Shown here: piece after piece, positions 9,930-20,040 of the stretch
Layout of the letters: each line of letters begins with the position of its first letter
Numbering within the stretch: position 1 is the stretch's first letter
Assembly (NCBI RefSeq): GCF_000150955.2
Contig: NC_011682.1
Location: 248,001-312,000 of the forward strand
Reading direction: 5' to 3'
Source of the DNA: Phaeodactylum tricornutum CCAP 1055/1
Taxonomy: Eukaryota > Bacillariophyta > Bacillariophyceae > Surirellales > Neidiaceae
DNA: 64,000 bases
Position numbers and translations under genes: made by a program
The notes under the pieces: model-generated
Told to the model about the DNA's origin: nothing
The model's input: only the letters and a program-made list of their open reading frames with translations
Databases searched by the model: none

Positions 9930-11555
9930 ATGCTAGAGTCTTTGACGATATTTGCCAAAGGAGGCTTGGTTTTGTACCAATACGTTGCGAACCCGTCACT
10001 TCTTGGAGCATCGGATGCGGAACAGTTTACGCAACAATCTCTCAATGAACTCATAAGCACCGTCATCCTCGACCCAGCTTCCTCCAACAAGACATTCCAC
10101 ATCAAAGAACGGGTGACGTTCTGTTGGCTGGACAACCCGGACAAGTATGTGATTGCGATTTATCCCGATATCATGTTCGAAGGTCCGCGCGAATATCTTA
10201 AAACATGGGTACAAGGCTTACTCCAATCGACGCTTCACGAGTACAGTCTATTGGAGAAGTCGGTGGTATACACATTACGGCCGGATCCGGCACTTTTCGA
10301 TCCGACGTTTCAGGTGTTGCTCAAACAATCCAAAGGCGAAAAGGCGACCGGTACGACGGCCATGACGGCAGCCCATTCCAGCATAGAATCAACAGCAAAA
10401 GACAGTGACGCCAGGAAAAAATCTGGCAAAGAAAAGCGGACTTGGCACGATGGAAAGGGTAAAGTAACAGCGGAAGCCATGGCCGAACTCGACATGTCCA
10501 AACAAACCGCAGGGGATCCCAAAGACGGTGAAAGTCGGGCACTGGCTGAAGCCCGCGCTGCGTATTTACCGACCGATGATGACCTCGAAGAAGAATCGGT
10601 GGAAGAAAAAGTGGATGAAAAAAGCTGGGCATCCTCCGTCACGGGCCTAATGCAATCCTGGACTGGAAACAAGACGTTGAGTGATGCGGATTTGGATCAG
10701 CCACTCAAGTCTATGGAACAACTTTTGACGAGTAAAAATGTAGCCCGGGAGGTGGCACACGAACTTTGCTTAGGCATACGTGGGAAACTTGAAGGAAAAA
10801 AGCTGAATTCTCTGTATCGTGTGCAAACGGCGGTAAGGCAGGCTTTGGAATCGACTTTGACCAAAATGCTTAAAATGCACGTGGACTTGCTGCGAAACAC
10901 AATGTCCAAACGAGGTGACAACTCTTTGTTCAAAATGAGCAAACGTGCTCCCTATGTCATTGCGGTAGTCGGGATCAATGGGGTGGGTAAGAGCACCTCG
11001 TTGGCCAAATTGGCATATTATTTCAAGCAGAACGGTTGCTCTCCATTATTAGTGGCGGGTGACACATTTCGTTCCGGCGCTGTCGAACAACTCAAAGTTC
11101 ACGCTTCTTGCCTAGACATTCCTATGTATTCACAAGGATATTCCAAGGATCCATCAATAGTTGCAAAGGCAGCCATTCAGCACGCTACGGAAGAAAATCA
11201 TGATGTCGTACTGATCGATACTGCGGGACGCATGCAAAATAATGTTCCACTTATGAAAGCCTTGGGCAAGTTGGTCACAGAAAATAAACCAGATTTTGTA
11301 ATTTTGGTTTGCGAGGCTCTGGTAGGCCATGACGGCTTGTCGCAATTTACGATGTTCAAACAGGCGCTTGGGATCCGAGGTATTGACGGTCTGATATTGA
11401 CAAAGTTTGATACAGTTTCGGACAAGGTTGGCGCGGCATTGACTTTAACACACCAAACCGGAGCTCCTATCATCTTTTGCGGAACTGGTCAAAAGTACCA
11501 TCACCTGAAGAAGCTCAGCGTGACGTCTGTAATTCAAAGTCTTTTTGCGTCCTAA
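9930..11555 (+). CDS. SRPRA: Signal recognition particle receptor subunit alpha
   Basis: SRP-docking GTPase at the ER membrane that couples ribosome-nascent-chain targeting to the translocon. Single exon; the ATG at 9930 gives MLESLTIFAKGGLVLYQY, matching the usual SR-alpha start, so the upstream in-frame TTG is not used. Domains in order: SRX longin-like domain (about 1-135, binds SR-beta), a charged linker rich in Glu/Lys (about 140-260), then the NG domain. The GTPase motifs are G1 GINGVGKSTSLAK, DTFRSGAVEQL, G3 DTAGRMQNN and G4 TKFD, followed by GTGQKYHHL. Total 541 residues, somewhat shorter than the human protein because of the linker. It converges on the SerRS-like gene with 38 bases between stops. 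Confidence 0.95.
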   Translation: MLESLTIFAKGGLVLYQYVANPSLLGASDAEQFTQQSLNELISTVILDPASSNKTFHIKERVTFCWLDNPDKYVIAIYPDIMFEGPREYLKTWVQGLLQSTLHEYSLLEKSVVYTLRPDPALFDPTFQVLLKQSKGEKATGTTAMTAAHSSIESTAKDSDARKKSGKEKRTWHDGKGKVTAEAMAELDMSKQTAGDPKDGESRALAEARAAYLPTDDDLEEESVEEKVDEKSWASSVTGLMQSWTGNKTLSDADLDQPLKSMEQLLTSKNVAREVAHELCLGIRGKLEGKKLNSLYRVQTAVRQALESTLTKMLKMHVDLLRNTMSKRGDNSLFKMSKRAPYVIAVVGINGVGKSTSLAKLAYYFKQNGCSPLLVAGDTFRSGAVEQLKVHASCLDIPMYSQGYSKDPSIVAKAAIQHATEENHDVVLIDTAGRMQNNVPLMKALGKLVTENKPDFVILVCEALVGHDGLSQFTMFKQALGIRGIDGLILTKFDTVSDKVGAALTLTHQTGAPIIFCGTGQKYHHLKKLSVTSVIQSLFAS

Positions 11556-11593
11556 ACCAATCTCTGAAGTTGACGCTACAACAATTTAGTATG

Positions 11594-13006
11594 TTAACTC
11601 GCAGTGTGATTGTTAGAACCAATATCTTTGGAGTAGAATGGCAAGAAGCCAAAAGGGGATGATAGCGCTTCAGCGCGAATCTCGTCAATTGTAGGCATAC
11701 CAAAAGGGGGCTGCGCAACGTGTCCGACATTCTCTGCAGGAGAAGCGATGTCCTGTACAATTCTTCGACCAGATTTGCTAAGTGTAACTTTACGCCGATA
11801 AGGAATCGTTCCAGGAATTGTGGTGGACTGCAGCACTTTCGGAATATTTACCTCGCTCGCGGTGGCACCATGCTGAAAGATCCATTCCAAGGTTGCAGGA
11901 ATACTGGAAATGTGTGCTACAAGTACATGCACTCTCTGGCCCGTACTTCCATGTCTGATTTCTGAGCTTGTGTAGTGATGCATATTGGATACGGAGGCCA
12001 GACACAGGGCTCTCTTTTCTTTCCCAACAAAGCTTTCCAAAACCAACCTACTTGACTCGTTGAATGACAATTCTGAAACCGGGGAAGCGCGTACATGCAT
12101 ACGCGCAGACTCTGGGGCTAAAGACTGATACAGTACTTGAACTTTCTGCATAATTTCCTTTTGAAGTGGCCTGGAATCGGACTCGAGGGATGCACCTGTA
12201 ATAGCCACAAGCTGGATTGAATTGGATACAGTGAGCTGCTGATACCAAGAAGTCTTGGTCCGGGGCTTTCCCTTGTCATCCCGAACAGTTAGTGGTGTGA
12301 AAGGTTTCGTACCAGTCACCGACAAAATATTGATCAAAGGTAGCTGTCGATCCCAGTAGGTTTTGCCTTTGTGGTGAAGATCAAGCATAGTCACCCAGGA
12401 TGGGGCGTTTACATCTACAGGCAAGTCCTTCGGATATCGATCCATACGATCGTGCTCATATCCATAGACATCACGATGACGATCTTGAGACACGGCAAAT
12501 GAGTCAGGTAGCTCGAAGACCGTCTCCGAACGTAGAGTCGAGTTGAGTGAGCTTAGTATATACCGCTGCAATTCACCAGCGACATCAAGCCCCAGCCTAG
12601 TGAGAACAGCGTGTGTCTTCCAGTCGTTGTATCCCATCACGCAATAAAACGGATCTCGGGGAATATCTCTCGGCTGAGTGGGGTGGTTCGGTACCGTTTT
12701 TTGAAACTCTTGAAGCAAAACCTCATCAACAAAATTGGCTAGCCGTTGCAGGGCCCTTTTCAGACCGTCCAAGGATTTTTTATGAGCCATCAACAAGTGA
12801 GCAAGTTGATCTTTATTCAGCGCTACCTCTTTCCTCTTGACCCGTGATTTGTACATGGTAAGGTCGATGTGCGCTTCCCTCGTCACTTTATCCAAGTGGA
12901 GGACATGGTCGAGAAACTCTGGTGGTTGCTGTCTCTGGTAGAGTGACAACCGGAGCGAGCTTTGGGAACTGGGATCATTTCGAAGTAGTTTAATATCTAT
13001 TGGCAT
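11594..13006 (-). CDS. Seryl-tRNA synthetase-like protein, probably non-catalytic
   Basis: Intronless, 470 residues. The N-terminus (DIKLLRNDPSSQ...FLDHVLHLDKVTREAHIDL) reads like the SerRS tRNA-binding helical arm: IKLLRND, a basic segment, then VxxLDKxxR and a heptad-like helix. The C-terminal third follows the SerRS core. SIQLVAITGASLESDSRP resembles the strand after motif 2, ASVSNMHHYTSSEIRHGS resembles the SNCTDYQARRLEIRY region, and RVHVLVAHISSIPATLEWIF sits at motif 3. The motif 2 Arg/Glu pair and the motif 3 Arg are not found at these places, so serylation seems unlikely. Family knowledge: animal SLIMP and other aaRS paralogues show similar decay with new roles. No clear mitochondrial or plastid presequence. 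A bona fide SerRS is expected elsewhere in the genome. Confidence 0.65.
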   Translation of the reverse strand: MPIDIKLLRNDPSSQSSLRLSLYQRQQPPEFLDHVLHLDKVTREAHIDLTMYKSRVKRKEVALNKDQLAHLLMAHKKSLDGLKRALQRLANFVDEVLLQEFQKTVPNHPTQPRDIPRDPFYCVMGYNDWKTHAVLTRLGLDVAGELQRYILSSLNSTLRSETVFELPDSFAVSQDRHRDVYGYEHDRMDRYPKDLPVDVNAPSWVTMLDLHHKGKTYWDRQLPLINILSVTGTKPFTPLTVRDDKGKPRTKTSWYQQLTVSNSIQLVAITGASLESDSRPLQKEIMQKVQVLYQSLAPESARMHVRASPVSELSFNESSRLVLESFVGKEKRALCLASVSNMHHYTSSEIRHGSTGQRVHVLVAHISSIPATLEWIFQHGATASEVNIPKVLQSTTIPGTIPYRRKVTLSKSGRRIVQDIASPAENVGHVAQPPFGMPTIDEIRAEALSSPFGFLPFYSKDIGSNNHTAS

Positions 13007-13691
13007 GGTCGTCGTCGCCGTTGTACGGCCCGAAGAAACAGTTTGAATCTTAAACTCTCCAAGCCTCGATCACGACATGGGGCTCCTCCGCAACTTGGCT
13101 GCACTAAACTCCTACACCAGAAACTATCTCGTTAGACAAACTAATGAGACCAGTGTTGCAGGTATTGTAGCCGATCGCTGCTGGCACTCCGCATTGTATC
13201 ATAGTGATGGCATGAAAAGGAGAACATAAAAGGATTGGCTACCAAACCGATCTTGTCCCTCCCTTTTTGAATGTGTTTCAAACAATTTTGAAAGTCTCCG
13301 GTAGTAGCATTCAGGAATTGCTGCCATCGACTGTGAATGCATTTTTGTATAAACAGCAATGAATGTCATCATTTTAATACGCGCGCCAGCCAATCAAGCA
13401 ATGCGGCAATTTCGGAGAATCATCGTGACCTTCCAGAAACCGCTGAAATGTGGCGGGCATTGCCCGCCCCCATTTACAAACTAGTACTTGCAAGAAGCTC
13501 TCTATACCCTCCCTCCTCTGTGTCAAAACTGGATCAAAAAGACGTCCTAAAGACAATATGGCTGAGAACCTTGACCCCTACCTTGTACCCCATCCTGCCA
13601 AGGCTGTGGAAACGGCTCTCCAATCGTAGGCCCCGGCGATTGACGCCGGCGCGCCGAAGAACGCGGAAAACCTGGTCGCGGCCCACAAGCA
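13007..13691. other. Intergenic, with decayed coding-like tract at its end
   Basis: Lies upstream of the SerRS-like gene and of the coiled-coil frame. From about 13564 the forward strand reads MAENLDPYLVPHPAKAVE and later APAIDAGAPKNAENLVAAHK, which looks like real protein but is interrupted, suggesting the remains of a longer N-terminus of the following gene. The rest shows nothing recognisable. Confidence 0.35.
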
Positions 13692-14228
13692 ATGATTCAA
13701 CGCTCTTTGCTTAGCATCATGGCGCCCCAGAGCGAATGTGCCGATGCGGCAACTCGCTTCCACAAGATCGCTGGAGAGCACGACGGCGCACCCATGCCTG
13801 CTTGGGCTCAGCAGATGGTGCATCAGCAGCAGCAGAGCATGCAACAGATAGATCAGCGTCTAGACCAGATGGATCGCCGTATTCAACAAATGGATGATGG
13901 TATGCAGCAGTTCCAACAGAACATTACGGATCAGTTGACACAATTTCACCAGAATACCACGGATCAATTGGTGCTAATTCAGCAAGAAATTGCTAAGTCT
14001 CGCAACTCTTCCGTTGTCCGACCAGGAGATGCATTGGTGAGTCTCCCTAACCAGAACGGGCATAATCCTCCCGCCTTCTTCCCTCGTAACTTGAAGGAAT
14101 TGCTTGCGCTTTCGGGGACAAACTGCAACACCTTGCTGGCATTCTACGAACTACAGGCGCAGGGCGGCGTGGAAAGCCGCCGCCTTGCTCTGGCCATCTT
14201 CTTCGGAGTCCGTCGGCATATGTACTGA
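13692..14228 (+). CDS. Gln-rich coiled-coil protein with SAP-like C-terminus, possibly a gene remnant
   Basis: Not recognised as a known family. The frame gives 178 residues from the ATG at 13692, or 169 from the ATG at 13719. Residues of about 35-100 are a Gln-rich heptad coiled coil (MVHQQQQSMQQIDQRL, MDRRIQQMDDGMQQF, ITDQLTQFHQNTTDQL) built from imperfect 11- to 14-residue repeats. The C-terminal part, FPRNLKELLALSGTNCNTLL then RRLALAIFFGVR, resembles a SAP-like helix-turn-helix that in other proteins binds DNA. Coding-like sequence just upstream is broken by stops, so this may be the intact tail of a decayed or repeated gene. A transposon origin cannot be ruled out. Expression evidence would settle it. 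Confidence 0.4.
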   Translation: MIQRSLLSIMAPQSECADAATRFHKIAGEHDGAPMPAWAQQMVHQQQQSMQQIDQRLDQMDRRIQQMDDGMQQFQQNITDQLTQFHQNTTDQLVLIQQEIAKSRNSSVVRPGDALVSLPNQNGHNPPAFFPRNLKELLALSGTNCNTLLAFYELQAQGGVESRRLALAIFFGVRRHMY

Positions 14229-14983
14229 TAGTGAGTGCCGGTCTTCGATTGGCAGAAACGATGGGTACCCTTAGAATTTCGCTGGCGTTCCAACATGTCC
14301 ACCGCGAGAAGTAATTTTGAATATCAACCTTTCGACATAGAGTATGTAATAGATTTTGCCCCTTCCTATATCTGTGCGCACTGTAAAGTACTCCACATCC
14401 CACTACATTCTAACTATTGAGTCTGTGTTGGAATTTGCCATTGACATAGATAGGTCTTTGAGCGACGTTATGTGGGTCTGCTGTTGTTGATGTTCTATTC
14501 GCCAGCTTCCTTCAACAAATGTTCACTGTAGCTTGACTCTCCCTAGCTAGCCAGGCCGATGAAGACAAAACTTTGTTTCGGCACTGGCTAATACCTAGCT
14601 AGAGGTAGTCCACAAACAGTATCTGCCAGTCATCGTGACCCAGTAGGGAAGGGTTTTCGCGCGCGAAGTCCACTTCGGGTTGGTTTCTCGGTTGTCACTT
14701 TTCTCACTGTCAATGCGCTTTGTACAGTTACCGTTAATTTACACAGGGCCAGTCTACTAGTTCCTAATTGCGGAACTCTATACCAGCGTTTTACAGCAGA
14801 TACCGGGAGCTACTTGAACGGAGCGATCACTTCCGGTAGCACCGAAGGGAGCGTCACGTAATTGCACAACGTCCTCGAGCCGACGTCAAGCGCCACTGAC
14901 ACTTGACTTTCTCGTTGACTGTGAAAGAATTTGAAGACCTATCAACGAAGAGATCGCCTCATCCACAAAGCGGAGAAGAAAGA
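14229..14983. other. Intergenic region upstream of Argonaute
   Basis: About 750 bases without a supported gene. It contains CACTGTCAAT (about 14706) and the recurring 9-mer TGACTGTGA at 14916-14924, 60 bases before the Argonaute start codon. GTCACGT lies near 14853. Presumably holds the Argonaute promoter. Confidence 0.4.
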
Positions 14984-17900
14984 ATGTACGATCACCGGGG
15001 GCCTCGACAGGATCACAGTCGGGGAATGGAGTGGAGAGGAGAGAGAGGCGGTAAGTATACGGCGGTGTTTGCGCTTTAAGAGGAGATGGCACACACTGAC
15101 GGATCCTTGTTTCTTGTCGACAGGGAGAAACCCACAAGATCGTTCCCGCTCGCGCGAACCAATGATAGAGCCAAAGCGTCCTTTTTCTCTGACCGTCCAA
15201 TCGAATATGTTTGCAATCAAACCATCCAACGCGACCATATCCCAAAAGGTCTACATGTACGACGTCCAGATTCAAAGAGCCAAGAGAATAGTGGAGAAAG
15301 ACGAAGCAACCGGACGCTTCAAGCTCGATTCCGATGGAAAAATTATTTCGTCCGTGGAAAATGCCGGCAGCGCAGGGTTTTTTTCAGAAGGGGCGACTAC
15401 CACAACATCTTCCGAAGAGCCCAGGATGAGGAACAGGGCGGGTCCTCTTTCGAGGCGGATTTTGATGAAGCTTAAGATTATGCTGGAGAACGAAGAGCCA
15501 CCGAAACTGATCTTCACGGACGGGACGGCTAAAGTGTACACCCCTCATCCACTTGCCACTGATCTAGAGCATGGCCAGCAAAACTACTCTTCTGGTCCAA
15601 CAACTCAATCATCCAAACCATCAATATTCTACGACGTTTGCGTCAAAAGAGATTGCGAAGAAGATTTTGAAGATAAGGACTTGGTCCAAAATGCGTGGTT
15701 TAAAGTCCAGCTGACATTTGCTGGAGATTTTGACTTCACAGTTGCGGACGGGGCTTCCAGTTGGACTACGACATCCAAACTTGAAGAGGTCGCGCAGTGC
15801 TTGAATGTCGCTATTCGGAATTCTCTTTTAGCTGCATCAATGATGCCCTTCCGGAGCTCACCACGAATGTTTTATTTTAGGGCTGATGCCAACCAGGATC
15901 TTATCCGCCGTGTCCTAAAGAACTTCAATAAAGAAAAGACGATTACGCCTGTTCTTGGAGTGGTTCAAGCTGCAAGGATGACAGGTGCTGGTGAATTGTT
16001 TTTGATCGCGGACTTTGGGCTCGGATGGGCACAGCGTGAGATGTTAGACGGTGTCAATGGGCAGAAAGTACGCGTCCGTGTCCTTGATGAAAAGGCGAGC
16101 ACAATTGCAGGGATAAGAGTGCCCAGTTTCAGAAAACGAATTCCAGACAATCTAAGATCAACCATAGAAAGCTCTCTGAAGAAAATGTCTTTTCATATTG
16201 AATTTGAGTGGTAAGTTGAAGGCTCCATGGCTGCTGAATGCTGCGAACGCTGTATTCTGAGCTTTCTTTTTGGCCTTTTTTCCAGCGGCGATAAATGGTA
16301 GGTTCGACACGATGGTCTTCGGATCTATATAGGATGTGAATAGCACACCTGATATCTTGTTGCTTTCAATTACAGGGCTGAACGTAAGTGCGCTTCATAT
16401 GGTGTTCCTCCATCGATCAATGGATTTGCTCCCGCACGAAAAACCAAACCGTCTTTTTGTTTTCTTGGTACCCTTCAGGAAAAAGGGCCGAGGGGATGGA
16501 TGATGAAAAAATTCGAAGAGGCCGGAAAAAAGTCCGTGGAACTAGATTCTTGTGGACTCGGCGTCACGACCGAGTTGATGAAGCACCTATTGTTTGGAAT
16601 CCTGCTCAGTACACTTTCGAAATTTCCGGTAGAGATGGTGCTGGCTACACAACGACACACACAGTTCTCTCCTACTTTGATCAAGTTTACGATGTTCAAT
16701 TAAAGTATCCGGAGGTAAGAAAAAGTAGCTCTCTACTGACTGAAGCGCAAACCCTGGTTTATTCATCGTTTGCTCATGCCTTTTATCTGTATTTCAGATG
16801 CCGTAAGATTACTCCTTTCATTCAATTTAAAGTACATGGGCTTGGGCTCACAATTCGCTTCTTGCTTTGTAGACTTGTTCAAACTCGTGGAAAGGAATAC
16901 TTTCCAATTGAGATGCTCTTTCAAGGTACGGTTGAGTCTGTGAACTTTGGCATGTTGCGCTGGACTTGTTTTGCTCACGAAATGTACAATGAACAGGCGT
17001 CGGAGAAGCTCATGGATGTAATTCAGATTTTAAAAAGGAAAAGGCGCTGGCGTTTAACGACGAGTTTTCTGCAAGCCGTCGTGTCAGCAAATTGAAAGAC
17101 ATTTTGTCCGAGCCAAACTTGGAGAAATCACAAAACCAAGCTCTCGCGAGCTTCCAGCTCAAGCTACATCGCGAGCCGCTGCAAATGCAAGCAACCGTTC
17201 TTGAGCCCCCTGTTTTGAGTTTTGGATCAGCTGAGCGAGCTGTTGTAAAAAACGGCTCGTGGAATCTATGGAATCAACAACGGAGAAAGACATCCGAATT
17301 CAATGTCCCGGTACAACTTTTGTCTTTTGCCGTGTTGGATATGTCAAAGGATGAGATTTCTGGAAAAATCATCGAAGACTTGCTCAGAGTTCTCCAGAAG
17401 CATGGTGTCCAAATTCCCGACGTAGGCGCTGATTCTTTAAAGTCTATGATAGCGAATGTGACAGTGAGATGCTTTGCAGCAAACAAACAACAGGTATAAT
17501 CCAGTTAGCATTCTGACGCGACATAAATATCAATGCACACGATCTAAGCTTGTCACTTTTACCATTCTGCAGATTTGGGTAGCATTCAAGAATAGTATAG
17601 CAAGGGCAAGACAGCACTTTTTCACCGAGTCCAATGTCTCATTTGCGTACTCACGAACCATTGCTTTTTTTAAAGAGCACGGTCTCCAAGAATGTCTGGT
17701 GATACCCCACGTCACTGCTCACTCTTCAAATTTGTTTGTTATTCCCCCAGCCAAGGTTGCCCGCTGGTGTTACGAAGTCCAATGTCCCGCAGACACTACA
17801 CTCTTTGCTCCGGCACGGAGAATGTACAAATGCAAGGTTCGAAACCTAAGAGAAATGGTGACTCTTGACCCCTTCGATTTGAAATTAGAAAATGGGATAT

Positions 17901-19838
17901 TTAAGGGACTGGTTGAGAAAGCATGGCTTGAACTGGAGGTTGTTGAACCCATTTATCATGGTAAGCCAAAAGCAGCATTATTGATGGCAAACACAAAGTC
18001 GCGTCTTTCTCAACAATTCTCTTACAGTCTTGATCAGAGAGAGAACATCAACTGAGCTCTTCGACGAGATTTTCGCTCTAGGGGAGGATCAAGTCGTAAA
18101 TCCAGTACCCTGCTACTCCCTAGCGAGCAAGGACGTTGAATGTCCATCCTTGATGTTTGCAGTCATTCCCACAAAAGATGTCTCTACATATGCCTTTGTA
18201 AAGTACTTGTCACATGTGGAATTTGGAATTCCCGTGAGTCTATCGCTGTCGTTTTCCAAAGCTTCTTCTAGCCCGATAGTAGCTAACGATTTCCTTGCGC
18301 TTCGTAGTCCCAGGTTATGGTTGAGGAGAGCTACCAAAACCAACGCTCGAAAACAGAGGCTTAGTAAGTTTCACCGTCAATCACTCGTCTGCCCGGCCCC
18401 TTTCAAGGCACTTCGAAAGCTTACTCACTCCTTCTACAGCTGTGCGGGTATAGCTTTAAAGCTCAACACAAAGCTAAGCAACAGCTTAAACAGGTCGACT
18501 GCATGGAGCATTTACAGTGGAACTGCCCGTCAGTGGTTGATGGATACTCCGACGATGATTATGGGGTACTGTGTTGCGTCTGGTAAGTGAAAGGAGCTAC
18601 GAATTTTCCAGTTTATATAGCTGTGCCGTTAACTCTGATTCACTGTCCTCTGCGAAGGACCCGGACAGGACTCGAAAAGTATAGTCGTAGGTACTGCGAG
18701 TCTAGACGTAGGTGGCACACACTGTTGCCATGACAAGCGGGTACAGAGCAAAAGCCATATTGTCGATAGCGATGTCCTGGAAGAGATAACTGAGGTACGC
18801 AAATGTCCCTTGTCGTTTCTGGAGAAGTCTCATTTCTAAAACTCAATCCTGTCGTCACACTTTCAGAGCCTTGCAATGCAGTTCTTTCTGTACAACAATG
18901 TCAGTCCCCAACGCATTTTGGTGTATCGCTCAGGCGTCCAAGATGGGCTTCTACAAGGTATGACTTGTATCTTTGATTTATTTGCTATTCAATGGCGTCC
19001 AATAGCTTACACTGGGTGAACCTTCAGACGTCGTAGAGTACGAAATAGGAGCAATTAGACAAGCATTTTATCGCTTGAATATGAGCGACCCGGCCTGGTC
19101 GTGCGAGAATTGCAAGGGAAACACTCTCAGAGGTTGTGGTATGTACAAGCGGCGGACCATCAATCCAAACTGATGTATCATGATTGCATTGGACTCAACA
19201 TTGAGCATTGCGTGATTTGCAGTGCTGTGTTGCCCTTCGGTAACGTTTGTTGTATCTCAGGGACAGCATGATATCCGTATAGTCCCATTGGATGGCGTGC
19301 AAATGAACCGATCCAATAACGTACCCAGTGGCACATGTGTTACCGACTCCCGTGCTATTTCGATGAGCAGTCTTAATGCAGTAGAGATGAATTCACAGTC
19401 TGGAATGTCTCAGCCGGAAAGCACTGTTGAGAATACGATGGACTTCTTGCTTGTTCCCCAAGGAGGCCTAAAGGTATGTGTACTTAAATTATCAAAGATT
19501 CCGAAGTCCTGTACCTAAATGCCCAGTGTCTTTCGCAGGGAACGTCCAGGCCTGTATACTACAGATGTCTTCTAAACGAGACAAAGCTTACCCGATCACT
19601 CTTAAAGAATCTCACGTACCAGTTTAGTTTTCAATACGGGACTGCCACAAAGTCTGTACGCAATGTTCCGGTGCTTCAGTATGGAGTGCGGCTTGCGAAT
19701 ACAATCTTAAGCTACCTTGGAAATGTCCCTATGGACGAGTCAAAACATGTTTTGCACGAGACATTCCTGCCATCACGAGACGAAAATGGTGTTCCCGACA
19801 GAAATTGGGTCCCTTTTCGCCCACACATATCAGCGTGA
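14984..19838 (+). CDS. AGO: Argonaute (PAZ-MID-PIWI), slicer residues apparently lost
   Basis: Small-RNA-guided silencing protein. Seventeen exons join without a frame break into 1215 residues: 14984-15050, 15124-16210, 16286-16297, 16376-16383, 16479-16714, 16798-16802, 16873-16925, 16997-17493, 17573-17960, 18028-18233, 18309-18364, 18440-18582, 18658-18794, 18867-18957, 19028-19138, 19223-19473, 19539-19838. All introns are GT-AG. The N-terminus is Arg/Gly-rich. PAZ (about 400-530) includes YPEMPLVQTRGKEYFPIEML; linker 2 includes MQATVLEPPVLSFG; MID keeps YAFVK, SQVM and LKLNTKL (5'-phosphate pocket Tyr, Lys, Gln, Lys, Lys). PIWI (about 870-1200) keeps VTFVVSQGQHDIRIVP and KGTSRPVYYR. The catalytic D-E-D-H positions read Cys (GYCVASG), Ile, Ser (YRSGVQDG) and Gln (VPQGGLKGTSRP). 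Exons 3, 4 and 6 are 12, 8 and 5 nt long. Confidence 0.9.
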
Positions 19839-20040
19839 ACGTTTGAAAGACACTTCAATCAAACAAAGTGATCTTGTCTAACGCATATCGCTCGTGACAA
19901 CGGTTTTTACGAAGCCAAAGCCTTCATACTTCAAGTGAAAGGAATTACATTAACCCTTTTTCATTGCGTTCGGAAGGCCGAGTGCAATAAACAAAGGTAA
20001 ATGCGCTTTCGCTCTTCATTACTTCACGGTCAAGTCTGCA
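19839..20040. other. Argonaute 3' flank
   Basis: Contains the presumed 3' UTR; an AATAAA-like AATAAACAAAG lies near 19987. No gene seen. Confidence 0.3.

Noticed and set aside
13800-13860. CAG-rich tract as a microsatellite
   Set aside because: It encodes the Gln-rich coiled coil in frame and is short and imperfect.
14931-15123. Continuous frame through Argonaute intron 1 from a TTG at 14931
   Set aside because: Needs a non-ATG start and reads through a consensus GTAAGT...CAG intron. The spliced Arg/Gly-rich start from 14984 is more like Argonaute N-termini.
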